Origin: Liolophura sinensis | Lineage: Eukaryota > Mollusca > Polyplacophora > Chitonida > Chitonidae | Reading direction: 5' to 3' | Assembly: GCF_032854445.1 (NCBI RefSeq) | Contig: NC_088296.1 | Coordinates: 14,403,844 to 14,467,843 of the forward strand | DNA: 64,000 bases | Part shown: positions 42,885-52,986 of the stretch, piece by piece | Layout: each line of letters opens with the position of its first letter | Numbering within the stretch: position 1 is the first letter of the stretch | The notes under the pieces: model-generated | Databases searched by the model: none | Told to the model about the DNA's origin: nothing | The model's input: the letters and a program-made list of their open reading frames with translations, nothing else | Position numbers and translations under genes: made by a program

Positions 42885-43970
42885 ATTTGAGTGGATAGCT
42901 TACACTACATTTGGGTGTAGACCTTGCATTACATTTTGGTGTACGCCTTGTATTACATTTGTGTGTAGGCCGTACACTACACGTGGATGTATGCCTCACG
43001 GGACATATGGGTGTAGGCCTTAGGCTACATTTGAGTGTAGCCCTTACACCGCATTTGAGTATAGACTTTACATTATATTGAGTGTGTAGACCTTAAGCTA
43101 CATTTGGGTGTAGGCCTTACTCTACATTTGTGTTAGGCCTTACAGTACATTTGGGTGTACATGTTGCATTACATTTTGGTGTACGCCTTGTATTACATTT
43201 GTGTGTAGGCCTTACACTACACTTGGATGTATGCCTCACGGGACGTATGGATGTAGGCCTTAGGCTACATTTGAGTATAGCCCTTACACCGCATTTGAGT
43301 ATAAACCTTATACTATGTTGGGTGTGTAGACCTTACGCTACATTTGGGTGTAGGCTTTACACTACATTTGGGTGTAGGCCTTACTCTACATTTGTGTTAG
43401 GCCTTACACTACATTTGTGTTAGGTTTTACACTACATTTTGGGTGTAGGCCTTACTCTACATTTGTGTTAGGCCTTACACTACATTTGTGTGTAGGCCTT
43501 ACACTACATTTGTGTTAGGCCTTACACTACACTTGCATGCAGGCATTGCACTACAATTGTGTCCGGCCTTTCACTACCCTTTGGATGTATGCCTAACTGG
43601 ACATATGGGTGTAGGCCTTAGGCTACATTTAAGTGTAGCCCTTACACCGCATTTGAGTATAGATCTTACACTATATTGGGTGTGTAGACTTTACGCTACT
43701 TTTTGGGAGAAGGCCTAACGCTACATTTGTGTTAGGCTGTACGCTACGTTTTTGTGTAGGTCTTACACTACATTTGTGTTAGGCCTTAGGCTACATTTGT
43801 ATGTAGGTCTTACACTACATTTGTGTGTAGGTCTTAGGCTACATTTGTGTATAGGTCTTACGGGTTTGGTGTAGGTCTTACACTACATTTGAGTGTAGGT
43901 CTTACGCTACATTTGTATATAGGTCTAACGCTAGAGTTTGGTGTAGGTCTTACAATAATTTAAGATAAAG
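42885..43970. repeat. Minisatellite, 24-bp unit, about 45 copies
   Basis: The unit is 'ctacatttgggtgtaggcct' plus 'taca'. Variant units recur in a fixed order: 'gtacgccttgtattacattt' occurs at 42941 and 43181, 240 bases (ten units) apart, and a 'ggatgtatgcct' variant recurs at 42984, 43224 and 43583. The array therefore grew by duplication of multi-unit blocks. Because 24 is a multiple of three, open frames occur, but I do not regard them as genes. Confidence 0.9.
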
Positions 43971-44963
43971 GAACTACTTACTCTCACACATATCATATCA
44001 CACAATTATTTATTTATTCAGATCACACATCAGATTTACCAACTGTTTACACAAATAATTCTACCTCTGGTGATATCTTAATTCACATCCTACGTACATC
44101 TTCAACTAAAAGACATTATCTGCAATAGTTCTACCTGCAGATAAAAAACAATAACTCGCAACATTATAGTGTCGGTATATCTTTACTAAAGCCCACTTAT
44201 AAAACATTACAACGTTTAGTGTAATGTCAATGGTACATTTTATCTTGAAAAGTTTAAAATGGACCTATAAGGTCAAAGATTTTTTTCACTAAATGAATAA
44301 ATGCCTGATTATGCGCCTACTCCGGATCGGCGTACATTTATATCACAGTCGTATTATGACACGCTTCAGTGAATTGACATTAAATTATACACCCTATGTA
44401 CTGTAATTTGATGCTTTTAGAATAAAGACAGGCCCCAAAAAGTCCGATAAAATCGCAAGTACAGCAGAGGAATTGATCGATTGTCAACTTGATCTCACAT
44501 GTTACTACCAGGCTTGTCTACACTTATGTTACTTGCTGATCTCTCGTGAATCCTGTGCCGAGAGCTGTGGGGATAAAGGACATGGTGCCGGGAGTACCCT
44601 ATTCGCCTGCTAACACCATCACTATCGTCCACCTTGAGGTATATGTATATACAAGCTGGCTCAAATTAAACTCCTCAGGCTACGGTTGTGTAAATGTTGA
44701 TACTAGCTGATTATTACTATGTAAATCACCTCCGAAATATAGATTCATGCATGCTTATCCAGAAACACAAGTACCTACCTCGTAGTTATGTAAATCTATC
44801 CCTAATTCAATGTGGGCGTCCCCAGTACGTTTCGAAGGATGTCTATTTCCTCACAAAGTCTTACAAATATGCAATGTTCAACTACATATACTGACAGAGC
44901 CCGCGTACACAGCATGTTTCAGGGCTGTGTATGTAGGTCACCATGGGCTGGGTCGCATATATG
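43971..44963. other. Intergenic, nothing recognised
   Basis: AT-rich DNA with short frames only. Confidence 0.4.
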
Positions 44964-45023
44964 GAGTAGCACTGGGCAGCCCACATCCATGAGCAGCCAA
45001 CAGTAGGCTGCCCAGTGCTACTC
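44964..45023. repeat. Hairpin with perfect 18-bp arms
   Basis: 'gagtagcactgggcagcc' (44964-44981) and its exact reverse complement (45006-45023) flank a 24-base loop. No T-run follows, so it is not a terminator-type hairpin. Confidence 0.9.
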
Positions 45024-45177
45024 GCTTTAAGGCTACACCAGTTTTCCGCAATTAATAGTGACAGAGCTCCCAATTTTTAACAACGACGGCGTAGCTCCCA
45101 GGGATAAGGAGTTCCCTAGCTGTTTCTTCAGGGAAAGGCGTTTCAAAAGTCATCGATGACGCCTTATCTAGGGAAAT

Positions 45178-45250
45178 GATTTATTTATTTATCTGATTGT
45201 GTTTTACGCTGTAGTCAAGATATCTCACTTAGACGAGAAGGCTAACAATA
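45178..45250 (-). mobile_element. SINE-A 3'-end fragment (antisense)
   Basis: An antisense AAAT tail, 'tctgattgtgttttacgctg' and 'tctcacttagacgag'. Strongly 5' truncated. Confidence 0.7.
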
Positions 45251-46103
45251 GAGGTATGGAAGAAGTTTGCACGGAACGTTAACATATGTGGAAAGAGCTA
45301 CAAGAAACTACTTCAGTAACGAGTGCTACACATGTATATGTAATTCTACACTGTGGAGTAACATACGGTTGTCCTGACCAGCTATGCTCTTCAAAATCTC
45401 CAATGACAATCCCTAAGAAGGGATGCTCCACAGTGATATTTAGAGCTGCATTTGTTAATCAAGGGATTGTTTTATTTAATAGGCATATCTGAATATTTCA
45501 TTTCTTTTCCACAGCGCGTAATAAACAGTTTAAATATTTTTTTTAGACATAAGACATGTTGATACGCTCTTGTGTTAAACCATGAAGACTCAGTTCCATA
45601 AACAACCATGTTCTAGCATAAATCACCGCAATATGTTTCTCCGCTTGTCCCGTTTCTTCCAGTGTCTTCTTTAAGATCGATGATAGCGCGTGTAAATTTG
45701 GCTATGGTCAATGTGTCTGCGAAAATGGGGTTAAAATATCTGGTTTTGAAAGACATCCTCGAAGCCAGGAGAGCATGGTTGAGGTAACACCAGTGCAACT
45801 GCCGGAGGTTGTGAGCCACTCAAGGGTTGCTCCAAGCCGGATGTACATGTATAGTGTGATAGATGCATTTCCTTTACGTACTCCGCAGTCGGTTATATTC
45901 TACTTTTAGGCAGTCAACAAAGATCTTATCAAGTTACTTTTACACTAGAGGTATCTAGGGCGATATACAGTATTATATTGTTCCCACTAACGCGGCTAGT
46001 TTCTGGGATATAAAATGACATGCAAGAGAGTGGAGCGGTGAGTTCAAACCCGGTCATATTACGGATTCTGTGCACTACGTACATTAAGAATGTGTTTTCC
46101 CTC
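45251..46103. other. Intergenic, nothing certain
   Basis: A faint EGF-like reading (C-K-F-G-Y-G-Q-C-V-C) occurs near 45686-45720 on the + strand, but it has only three cysteines and no sound donor site, so I do not call it an exon. Confidence 0.35.
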
Positions 46104-46386
46104 TTTAGATGAGTGACTGACTGGGTGCTTGGGGTTTAACGTCGTACTCAACAATTATTCAGTCATATGACGGCGAAGGGACCTAAGGAATTAGGTTGTA
46201 TGTAATGTGCCTCCTTGTTGCAGGGCGGATTTCCACCGCGCTTTGATGTAGTGCTGCTTAAAACGACTTACCGGAGGCAAGTAAGCCGCCCCACCTGAGC
46301 CATTATACTGATGAGTCAACCAGACGTTGCACTATCCCATTCCTGCTGAATGCCAAGCGAGGAAGTTACAACTTCCTCTTTTAATA
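46104..46386 (-). mobile_element. SINE-B (antisense, head missing)
   Basis: It starts with the antisense 3' end 'gcttggggtttaacgtcgta' and runs through 'gtgcctccttgttgcagggc' to 'gaggaagttacaacttcctc'. The tRNA-like head is absent. Confidence 0.85.
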
Positions 46387-46540
46387 ATAAATTACACTGC
46401 ATTTGGGTGGATAGCTTACACTACAGTTGGATGTATGCCTTACGGGACATATAGTTGTAGGCTTTAGGCTACATTTGAGTATAGACCTTACATCATACTG
46501 AGTGTGTAGACCTTACGCTACATTTGAGTGTAGGTCTATT
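46387..46540. repeat. Displaced block of the 24-bp minisatellite
   Basis: Six or seven units of the 42885-43970 repeat, including the 'ggatgtatgcct' variant. The block is 2.4 kb from the main array and directly abuts SINE-B. Confidence 0.85.
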
Positions 46541-46573
46541 ACCCCCCCCCCCCCCCCCTACACCCCCCCCCCC
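46541..46573. repeat. Poly-C tracts
   Basis: C runs at 46542-46558 and 46563-46573 are separated by 'taca'. The complementary strand is a G-quadruplex candidate. Lengths are unreliable in sequencing. Confidence 0.8.
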
Positions 46574-46794
46574 TCTGCGCTGAATTAGCAAACACTATAC
46601 GCTTGTGAATAAACTTAGTTATTCAGTGTAATGCAGCAACTCCGGAAAATACTATAGTAGCTCATTGTCGCTCATCGTGCCTTGATCACAGGAACATTAA
46701 TTAAAGCTCTAATGACACTGGGTAGAATATATGATTTTTGCCTTTTAGACATTGTGGAATCGTCAACACCCTGTACGTGTACAATGTATTTATT
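46574..46794. other. Intergenic, nothing recognised
   Basis: AT-rich spacer. Confidence 0.4.
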
Positions 46795-46846
46795 GAATAT
46801 TTATTTCTTTAATTCGTGTTTAACGCCGTAGTCATAAATTTCTCAG
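46795..46846 (-). mobile_element. SINE-A 3'-end fragment (antisense)
   Basis: 'tatttatttctttaattcg' followed by 'tgtttaacgccgtagtcata' and 'aatttctcag'. Only about 50 bases remain. Confidence 0.55.
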
Positions 46847-46914
46847 AAAAGAAAAGACAATTACACCAGTAATGAATTATCCAACAGGAAGTTAAAAAAG
46901 AGTATGAATCCTAA

Positions 46915-47165
46915 ACCCAGATAGCTCAGCTGGTAGAGCGTCCGCTTTCGGAGCGGTAGATCCGGAATCACATCTAAGGCTTTAAAAGAGGAAGTTGTAA
47001 CTTCCTCGCTGCACTATAAGGATATAGTGCAACGACTGGCTGACTCATTAGTATAATGGTTCGGGCGGAGCGGCTTACTAGCCATATGAATGAAAAATTG
47101 CTTACGGCTGAAAATTTGTTTACGACGTTAAACCCCAAGCAATCACGCACTAACTCACAACTCGT
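46915..47165 (+). mobile_element. SINE-B (sense)
   Basis: The head 'gatagctcagctggtagagc' has a clear tRNA A box, but the B-box region is decayed. 'gaggaagttgtaacttcctc' and 'agtgcaacgactggctgact' follow, then a shortened body and the 3' end 'gttaaaccccaagcaatcac'. It faces the antisense SINE-B 530 bases upstream. Confidence 0.85.
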
Positions 47166-48848
47166 GGGCGAGTATATTTTAGTTATACGTGAACGGTCAA
47201 AAGTTGAACATCGTCATAAACGCATCCACAGGAGATTCCAAATCTTTCGTTTATCTGACTGCTCTCTCTAATCATCGGATCCCTGTAGATATTTGTTGAT
47301 GAATATAATGCAGTTAATAAGATATAAAAACACAACGACCTATTTTCAGTTACATCACGCACAAATGGTAGCAGTGTGCAAGAAAGGAAATCTAAATCTC
47401 AACTTATGGTTATTGTATTTGATGTACGATTTAATCAAGAAGAGTTCTGATGCAATCTAAGGCATCTTCGAATATTTTAACGGTGCCCTCATTTTTTTTT
47501 TAATTTATAAATTGACTGTATGCTAATGTTAGGACAGGCTACACACACATTCCTTTACTGGAGTACTCTCTGTTCTGTAATTTGCAATAGCAGAGGTTAA
47601 AGTTTGCTTTTGATATCATCGACTTGGCGATTTTACACTCATCTCAATGTGTGTGTGCCTGTTAAGAACTACTAGCTATCTACCTGATTTCAATACGGTA
47701 ACAGATGGGCGCTATCCAATGAAATTCAGATACTGTCAGGCAAATAGCATGGAGCGAGATCTTTCCTTGAAATTTTAGAATATCCTAAGAAACCATTTAC
47801 TTTCAAGAATTATTGCTTCCTTGAATTTTAAGACTGAGAAGATAGCCACAAGACGAACACCCTGACTGTGCACCAAGTTCGCGTAGTTATACTTTTTAGA
47901 ACAAGCTAAAAAGTGAACATTTATCACTGTTATATGCTAAGAGATCGAGTTAACACTGTACACAAACGATGAATTCTTCAAAACTAGACTGAATTATTTT
48001 AGTTCACGTTCGAGTACGACCATGTGCGCAAATTATGACACAGCAATCTTCATCAGGCACGATTTTTCTCAATAAAGATATTAATGCTACTAAACATCCA
48101 ATAAGTAACAAAAACAAAATATACAATATACGAAAATTTAAAGGAACTGCAGACTAGCCACCAACCTTTGGCAAGTTACTAATGAAGTTTCCGACATGAC
48201 ACGCAGCGATGTGCACGTCATACTAGTTACAAACATCAGGTGATTCACGTGGTTTCTGAGAGGTCAAATCTTTTCATCTGCACGATTTCTCAGAAAGTAG
48301 TATTGATCTGAATAACTGGGTCCAAAATCTCTGCACACGGCGTTAAACACAGTACAAATCAATAAATTTATCAGTGTAGTTAGTACAAAGTGTAAATGCT
48401 AACGTTGTTAAAGTTAAGGGTGCTCGAAGAAGCATGAAGTGAAAAGCCGAATCTATGAATAAGACCGACTGATTCACTGATTGTTTGCAGTGCACGGAGG
48501 ACTATATTATTTTTATTTCATCGGTTTCATTTTTTGGCGTTGAAGCTTCAGTAAGCCTTACGTGTGTATGGCGGTGGATTGCGATTTTGTGTGGTGGAAT
48601 TCGCACCAACGCCGCTTTTCACTCGATACTTTTGCGAATGTCCTGACACAAAGTCGCCTTCAATGAAATGGATGCATTTCTTACTGATTTGGTGGTTGGT
48701 AGTTAACTCCGTGCTCATGATGTTTTTTTCACATATTTCACTGCGGTCAGGGTTAGGAGATGCTTGGCAAACCTCATGACTTGAAGCCTAGGCAGTGAGA
48801 GCTGGACTGGAACACACGATCACATGGCCCAGCACCTAAACAAACCCG
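47166..48848. other. Intergenic, nothing recognised
   Basis: AT-rich DNA. The 71-codon frame at 48564-48779 has no domain and is not called. Confidence 0.4.
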
Positions 48849-48852
48849 TACT

Positions 48853-49305
48853 GGCCTCGGACCCCCATTAATTTTCCATAAGCGACAATGTTAACGTCTA
48901 GCGCTGTAGCTCAGTCCCAAACATTCCGTGGCCATTAAGCTTTGGTGCATACCTGGCCCAGCCTGTGAGAAAGAAGCCATAAAAATCTTGACATAGGTTG
49001 ACCGTCAAAATCTGGACCTTTCCATGCCGGCAGCTGGGAGGCGTGCCTAGCAACGCCAAGGGGACGTCACTCGCAGCCTCATCACTACCTCACACCTTGT
49101 GTCCTCTCGCCCAGAATTTCAAACTTTCATCAATAAAGCTCATACCTCCTCAAAGTTTACACAGTTTCCAGCATTTTAATACCAAGCATGCACCTGTGCA
49201 CCAAAAATGGACGCCTGGGAGCAAAGAAAGACTTTATACCCTAAAATTCACAGAACTACAATCGTCCCTACCGAAAAACGGAAGTTGTAATGGGGGTCTG
49301 TGTCC
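48853..49305 (+). repeat. Left 453-bp terminal direct repeat
   Basis: Bounded by imperfect 18-bp inverted termini. It holds an AATAAA at 49132-49137 and no open frame matching known proteins. It has the same length as the right copy. A diverged partial copy of its 3' end occurs alone at 30590-30725, so this sequence, or elements ending in it, has moved elsewhere too. Confidence 0.95.
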
Positions 49306-50159
49306 TGTCACACCAGCCACCTTTTTTCAAAATCAATAATTTTTGCACCACACAATTCCTGAGACTTCTGAACCTCACAGGCAAAATTAGGGCTTGATAC
49401 ATGCAGAAACTTTGGAGTTGAATGAATTCAAGTTGGGGTACCCCCATCTTGGACATGTGTCTTTTTTTCCAGGGTGAAAAAACTCTGAAGGGTAAACTTT
49501 GAAGCCTTGCAGTGCATATACCGTTCGAGATATCTCCATCAGGTCAACTGTTTTGGAAAGACAAGATGTTTATCTGCAAGAAAAGTTAAAAAAATCACAT
49601 TGACAGAGCACTTTAGACTTTTCAAAAGCAACCATTTAGAGAAATATACATTTTTAAGAAGACTTTTCTACTCAGAGCAACTTTAAATATCAAAGTTACA
49701 AGCCAAAAGTGTCAAAGCATACATCAAAATATAGGCAATTTATCTGACAATTAAATGTCAAAATATAAGACATTTACTTCAGCAACTATGTGAAAAAAAT
49801 TGACTGGCAGTGTGGTAGGGGGTATCAAAGCGGATTGTCACAATTTCGAAACAATCATTTGCGACCAAAATCAAAGCAAGAATAATGCCTCAAGGTGATG
49901 AAGACCTACTCACAGGCACTTTTTTAGTGGACAGGACTTAAGAAAAGACTAGTATCCCAGTTCCCCACTGAATAACATGATGAAACCCTTTAAAAGACCA
50001 CCCAGCCAGGCACCCCGCCCACCCTGCCCTCCTCCCCCATGACTGCTGATTGGCTGACCAGCTCACCATGCAAAAACCTCCCTGCACCATTGCTTTTGTC
50101 TCACAGCAGGTTATTACTCTGCACAGTAACATCAAAGGGTGTCACATTGGCATCTACAA
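49306..50159. other. Transposon leader region
   Basis: About 850 bases of non-coding sequence lie between the left repeat and the putative promoter. A pyrimidine- and purine-biased stretch ('cccaccctgccctcctcccc' near 50018-50037) is present. No gene is recognised. Confidence 0.5.
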
Positions 50160-50167
50160 TATATAAA
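50160..50167 (+). promoter_or_regulatory. Candidate TATA box of the transposase gene
   Basis: TATATAAA lies 112 bases before the transposase ATG. The start site would fall near 50190-50200, where a 'tcagtc' initiator-like motif occurs slightly downstream (50201). Confidence 0.45.
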
Positions 50168-50278
50168 CAGAGAGGAAAAATATGAATTTAACATTTCCAA
50201 TCAGTCAGGCAGCCACCAAGTACACCTATATTGGTCAGTCTGACAGTTAACAAGGCAAACAATCTACCCCAAAACACC

Positions 50279-52240
50279 ATGAAGGGAGACAGAAAGAGGA
50301 AACAGTCTAGATTTCAAGCTGGAAAGGCCCAGGATCGCTCAAATAACCTGTCAGCAGTTACAGACATGCTGAACCCTGTGCCTGGGTGTTCCTTGATGGA
50401 CACAGATTTCCAGCCCAATCAGGAGGCAGTAAGAACACACCAGCCTGACACAAAGAGAATACAGCGGCCAAGACGGTGCAAGGTAGATTCCACGGCTGGA
50501 TCAGACAGAGATACACATGAGCGGGAATGGGCTGCTGAAGGAATGCGACTCATAGATATACAGAAAATGGTGTGTATATGGAACAAAGTTATGCTTGAGC
50601 ACAGTGAGACCAAGGACCACTGTCCACTGCCCAGGTTAGAGATAGCTGCAGAGAAAAAGTGGGGTTTAGCCTGGGCGTTCAGTTTTAAGTGCTGTGACTG
50701 TGACTATGTATCTGGCTTCCACAAATTCTACAAAGAGGTAGAATGCAACAGACCTGGCCAAAAAGCTGCGGCGGTGAACCGAGCTCTTCAAGTAGGCCTC
50801 CAGGACACACCAATGGGGAACACCCGAGCCAGACTCCTATTTGCAGCGATGGACGTACCGCCTGCCACTCGTAGGAACATGCATCGCACTGCAAACCATG
50901 TCGCATCTGCAATCGCAAAGCTGAACAGAGAGGATATGGCAAATAAGGTGGAAGAGGTAAAGGCATACAAAAGGCAAAGAGGAGAGGATGACAGCACAAT
51001 AGATCTGGCCACAGACACTCGCTACAACAGCATTACCATAACCAGTCCCAAGAAACCGGGCCAGAATGCTTCACAAGCAATTTCCCTGGCTGTGGAGACA
51101 TCAACAGACAAGCAATACATTGTCTCCGCAGCACTGAAGAATAAATTGTGTTGGACTGGGTCCTGGCTAAGAGGAAAAGGCTTCCAAGTAAAGTGCCCTG
51201 GAGGACACGAGGAGTGCACAGCGAACACAAACCCACATGCCCCCTGGTCCGAGTATAATATGGGGAACGAGATTGGCGAGGGATTGGCGAGGCAAGGTGT
51301 TTTAGCCAAACATGTAACCACAGACGGCGACTCCAGGTCAGCCAAGGGAGTGGAGGACGGCATCCGACTGGTCGAGCCACTGTGGGAGGTCGAACGGTTA
51401 GCAGACCCCACGCACCTTGGTAGATCCCAGTTCAAGAAATGTAACCAGGCTAAGTTCAGCGATGCCATGTTCGAAGGACAGGGCCGAACGAGGGAAGCCA
51501 GGAAGAAAGCACAGAAGGTGTTGAGTCAGGATGTTAAGGCCAGGTGTAGCTTGATATTTTCTCAACTTATGTCTGAGCACATTGGTGACATGAGGAAAAT
51601 AAAAACTTGCCTACCCAGGGTTGTGGATGCAACGGTCAGGTGTTACGGTGGGGACTGTTCCAAATGCCGCAGGAACAGTGTGGTTTGCTCTGGAGGGAAA
51701 ACCAGCAGCTGGTGGGAGAGGTCCCTGTTTTTATCCACCAGTAAACTCTGCCCTTTTAACATGGATGACAACGACAGGAAACTATTGACCGAAGTACTGC
51801 ACATGAGGTTGAGCGAGACAGCCGTCACCAGTCTCTGGATGAACACCAGCACTCAAAAGTGCGAAGCTGTCAACAGATCACTCAGCGTCTCCTTGCCCAA
51901 GAATGTAAACTACAGCAGAAATATGGAGGGAAGGGCGGCGTCCACAATCCACAGACTTAACAATGGCCAGGACAAGTCCACGGCTGCCAAACTCCAAGCT
52001 GTCGGCGCCAGTATTTCTCCTAGGAGCGAGAGAACAGTACAACAGATTGAAAGGGTGAACCAGTACCACAAGGTTTATAAGAAGCGACAGACAGTTAAGG
52101 GGAGATCACTCCGCAATACAGCCAGAAAACCTCGAGAGCACATTGAGTACAGGCTTTCAAATCCAGAAGAAAAAACTGACTATGCCAAGGGACAACTGGA
52201 CAACACCCAAACAGATCACACATACACTAGATATTTGTAA
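50279..52240 (+). CDS. Mutator-like DDE transposase (653 aa)
   Basis: ATG at 50279 has a strong context (caacaccATGa) and starts MKGDRKRKQ. The frame is open further upstream but has no other ATG. The product would cut and insert the element's own ends in the nucleus. The N-terminus is basic and a CCDC cluster lies at residues 138-141. The core resembles the uncharacterised Mutator-like transposase domain widespread in marine invertebrates: 'ATDTRYNS' (Asp 246), 'KKPGQNASQAISLAVE', 'CWTGSWLRGKGF', 'HVTTDGDSRSAKGV' (Asp 349) and 'STQKCEAVNRSLSVSLPKN' (Glu 529), a plausible D-D-E triad. A C-x4-C-x2-C-x6-C knuckle (455-470) probably binds zinc. No stop or frameshift interrupts it. The family name comes from memory of similar proteins, so another DDE superfamily (for example Kolobok) cannot be excluded. 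Confidence 0.85.
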   Translation: MKGDRKRKQSRFQAGKAQDRSNNLSAVTDMLNPVPGCSLMDTDFQPNQEAVRTHQPDTKRIQRPRRCKVDSTAGSDRDTHEREWAAEGMRLIDIQKMVCIWNKVMLEHSETKDHCPLPRLEIAAEKKWGLAWAFSFKCCDCDYVSGFHKFYKEVECNRPGQKAAAVNRALQVGLQDTPMGNTRARLLFAAMDVPPATRRNMHRTANHVASAIAKLNREDMANKVEEVKAYKRQRGEDDSTIDLATDTRYNSITITSPKKPGQNASQAISLAVETSTDKQYIVSAALKNKLCWTGSWLRGKGFQVKCPGGHEECTANTNPHAPWSEYNMGNEIGEGLARQGVLAKHVTTDGDSRSAKGVEDGIRLVEPLWEVERLADPTHLGRSQFKKCNQAKFSDAMFEGQGRTREARKKAQKVLSQDVKARCSLIFSQLMSEHIGDMRKIKTCLPRVVDATVRCYGGDCSKCRRNSVVCSGGKTSSWWERSLFLSTSKLCPFNMDDNDRKLLTEVLHMRLSETAVTSLWMNTSTQKCEAVNRSLSVSLPKNVNYSRNMEGRAASTIHRLNNGQDKSTAAKLQAVGASISPRSERTVQQIERVNQYHKVYKKRQTVKGRSLRNTARKPREHIEYRLSNPEEKTDYAKGQLDNTQTDHTYTRYL

Positions 52241-52348
52241 CCGCCAATTTTGTATATAATTTGTCACTGCTGTTGTTGCTTATGAAAGAAATTAAAAAAT
52301 GATAACAGAAATTGAGCAAAATCTAAAACAATCTGTTATTTATTATTT

Positions 52349-52732
52349 TTAATGAGGGGAAACCAACCTGCTCAGTCTTAAATGCAACATGCACCTTGCA
52401 TACTGCCCATGGCCGAGACAGCAGCGCTGCCTGTTATTGTGAACACAATGCGGTTCCAAGCTTATGTGGTCCACATTTACACAGCGTGTGTTGTGGCACA
52501 CGTGTGAACAATCAAGCTTGGGATCTAAATGTGACAGCCCCTGTCTGGCCATATAAACAAGTCTACTGATGTGTTTCTTCTTCCATCGATGTGTGACGGG
52601 GTCTTTGTAGGAGGCAAGACCATATCGACCATCCCTCGTCAATGGTCCAGTCCACACTCGACAGGCTCCGTTTTCACTATAAACACTGAAACTTTCAATT
52701 TTTGCAGCAATTTCTGCTCTGAACGTCTCCAT
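52349..52732 (-). CDS. His-Me finger (I-PpoI-type) endonuclease-like protein (127 aa)
   Basis: ATG at 52732 on the minus strand opens METFRAEIAAKIESF and ends at 52349, only 108 bases from the end of the convergent transposase gene. Residues 75-89 read C-S-H-V-C-H-N-T-R-C-V-N-V-D-H, followed by Asn 99/100, Arg 101/103, Cys 104/105, His 108 and Cys 114. This matches the zinc-binding loop of His-Me finger homing endonucleases, whose catalytic His and metal-binding Asn lie in this region. An N-terminal 'CRVWTGPLTRDGRYGLASY' segment is also typical of that family. It could nick DNA during transposition, or be a homing-type passenger. It is short for the family but intact. The role is inference. 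Confidence 0.75.
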   Translation of the reverse strand: METFRAEIAAKIESFSVYSENGACRVWTGPLTRDGRYGLASYKDPVTHRWKKKHISRLVYMARQGLSHLDPKLDCSHVCHNTRCVNVDHISLEPHCVHNNRQRCCLGHGQYARCMLHLRLSRLVSPH

Positions 52733-52986
52733 TTTCAAGCGTAGGAATACTAGAACGTTGCATGTTGTTCATTTCAGGATGCCTATACACATGCTACCCT
52801 ACGCTGAACAGCATTTTACCGATTTTTCATCAAAATGGATATTTTCAAAATGTAAATAGCCCCAAGAAGCTATGAAACGGCCCAATCAATGCAAAACACA
52901 TCACATACCCACCAAAAATTATCAGGCTGCTGCGAAATCTAAGCGCATAGTGACATTTTTCACATTTTGGTGACTTCGACAGTACA

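Noticed and set aside
43130-43718. Hydrophobic repeat protein frames in the 24-bp array
   Set aside because: They are open only because 24 is a multiple of three. They lack a good start context and are broken by unit-length changes.
45655-45800. Fifth EGF-like exon
   Set aside because: Only three cysteines, no usable donor site, and no phase 1 fit with the receptor exons, from which it lies 30 kb away.
46915-46990. Functional tRNA gene
   Set aside because: It has an A-box region and a partial anticodon arm, but the B box is decayed and it continues into the SINE-B body found at other sites.
50685-51468. Minus-strand frames of 104-148 codons inside the transposase gene
   Set aside because: They are shadows of the well-supported transposase frame on the + strand.
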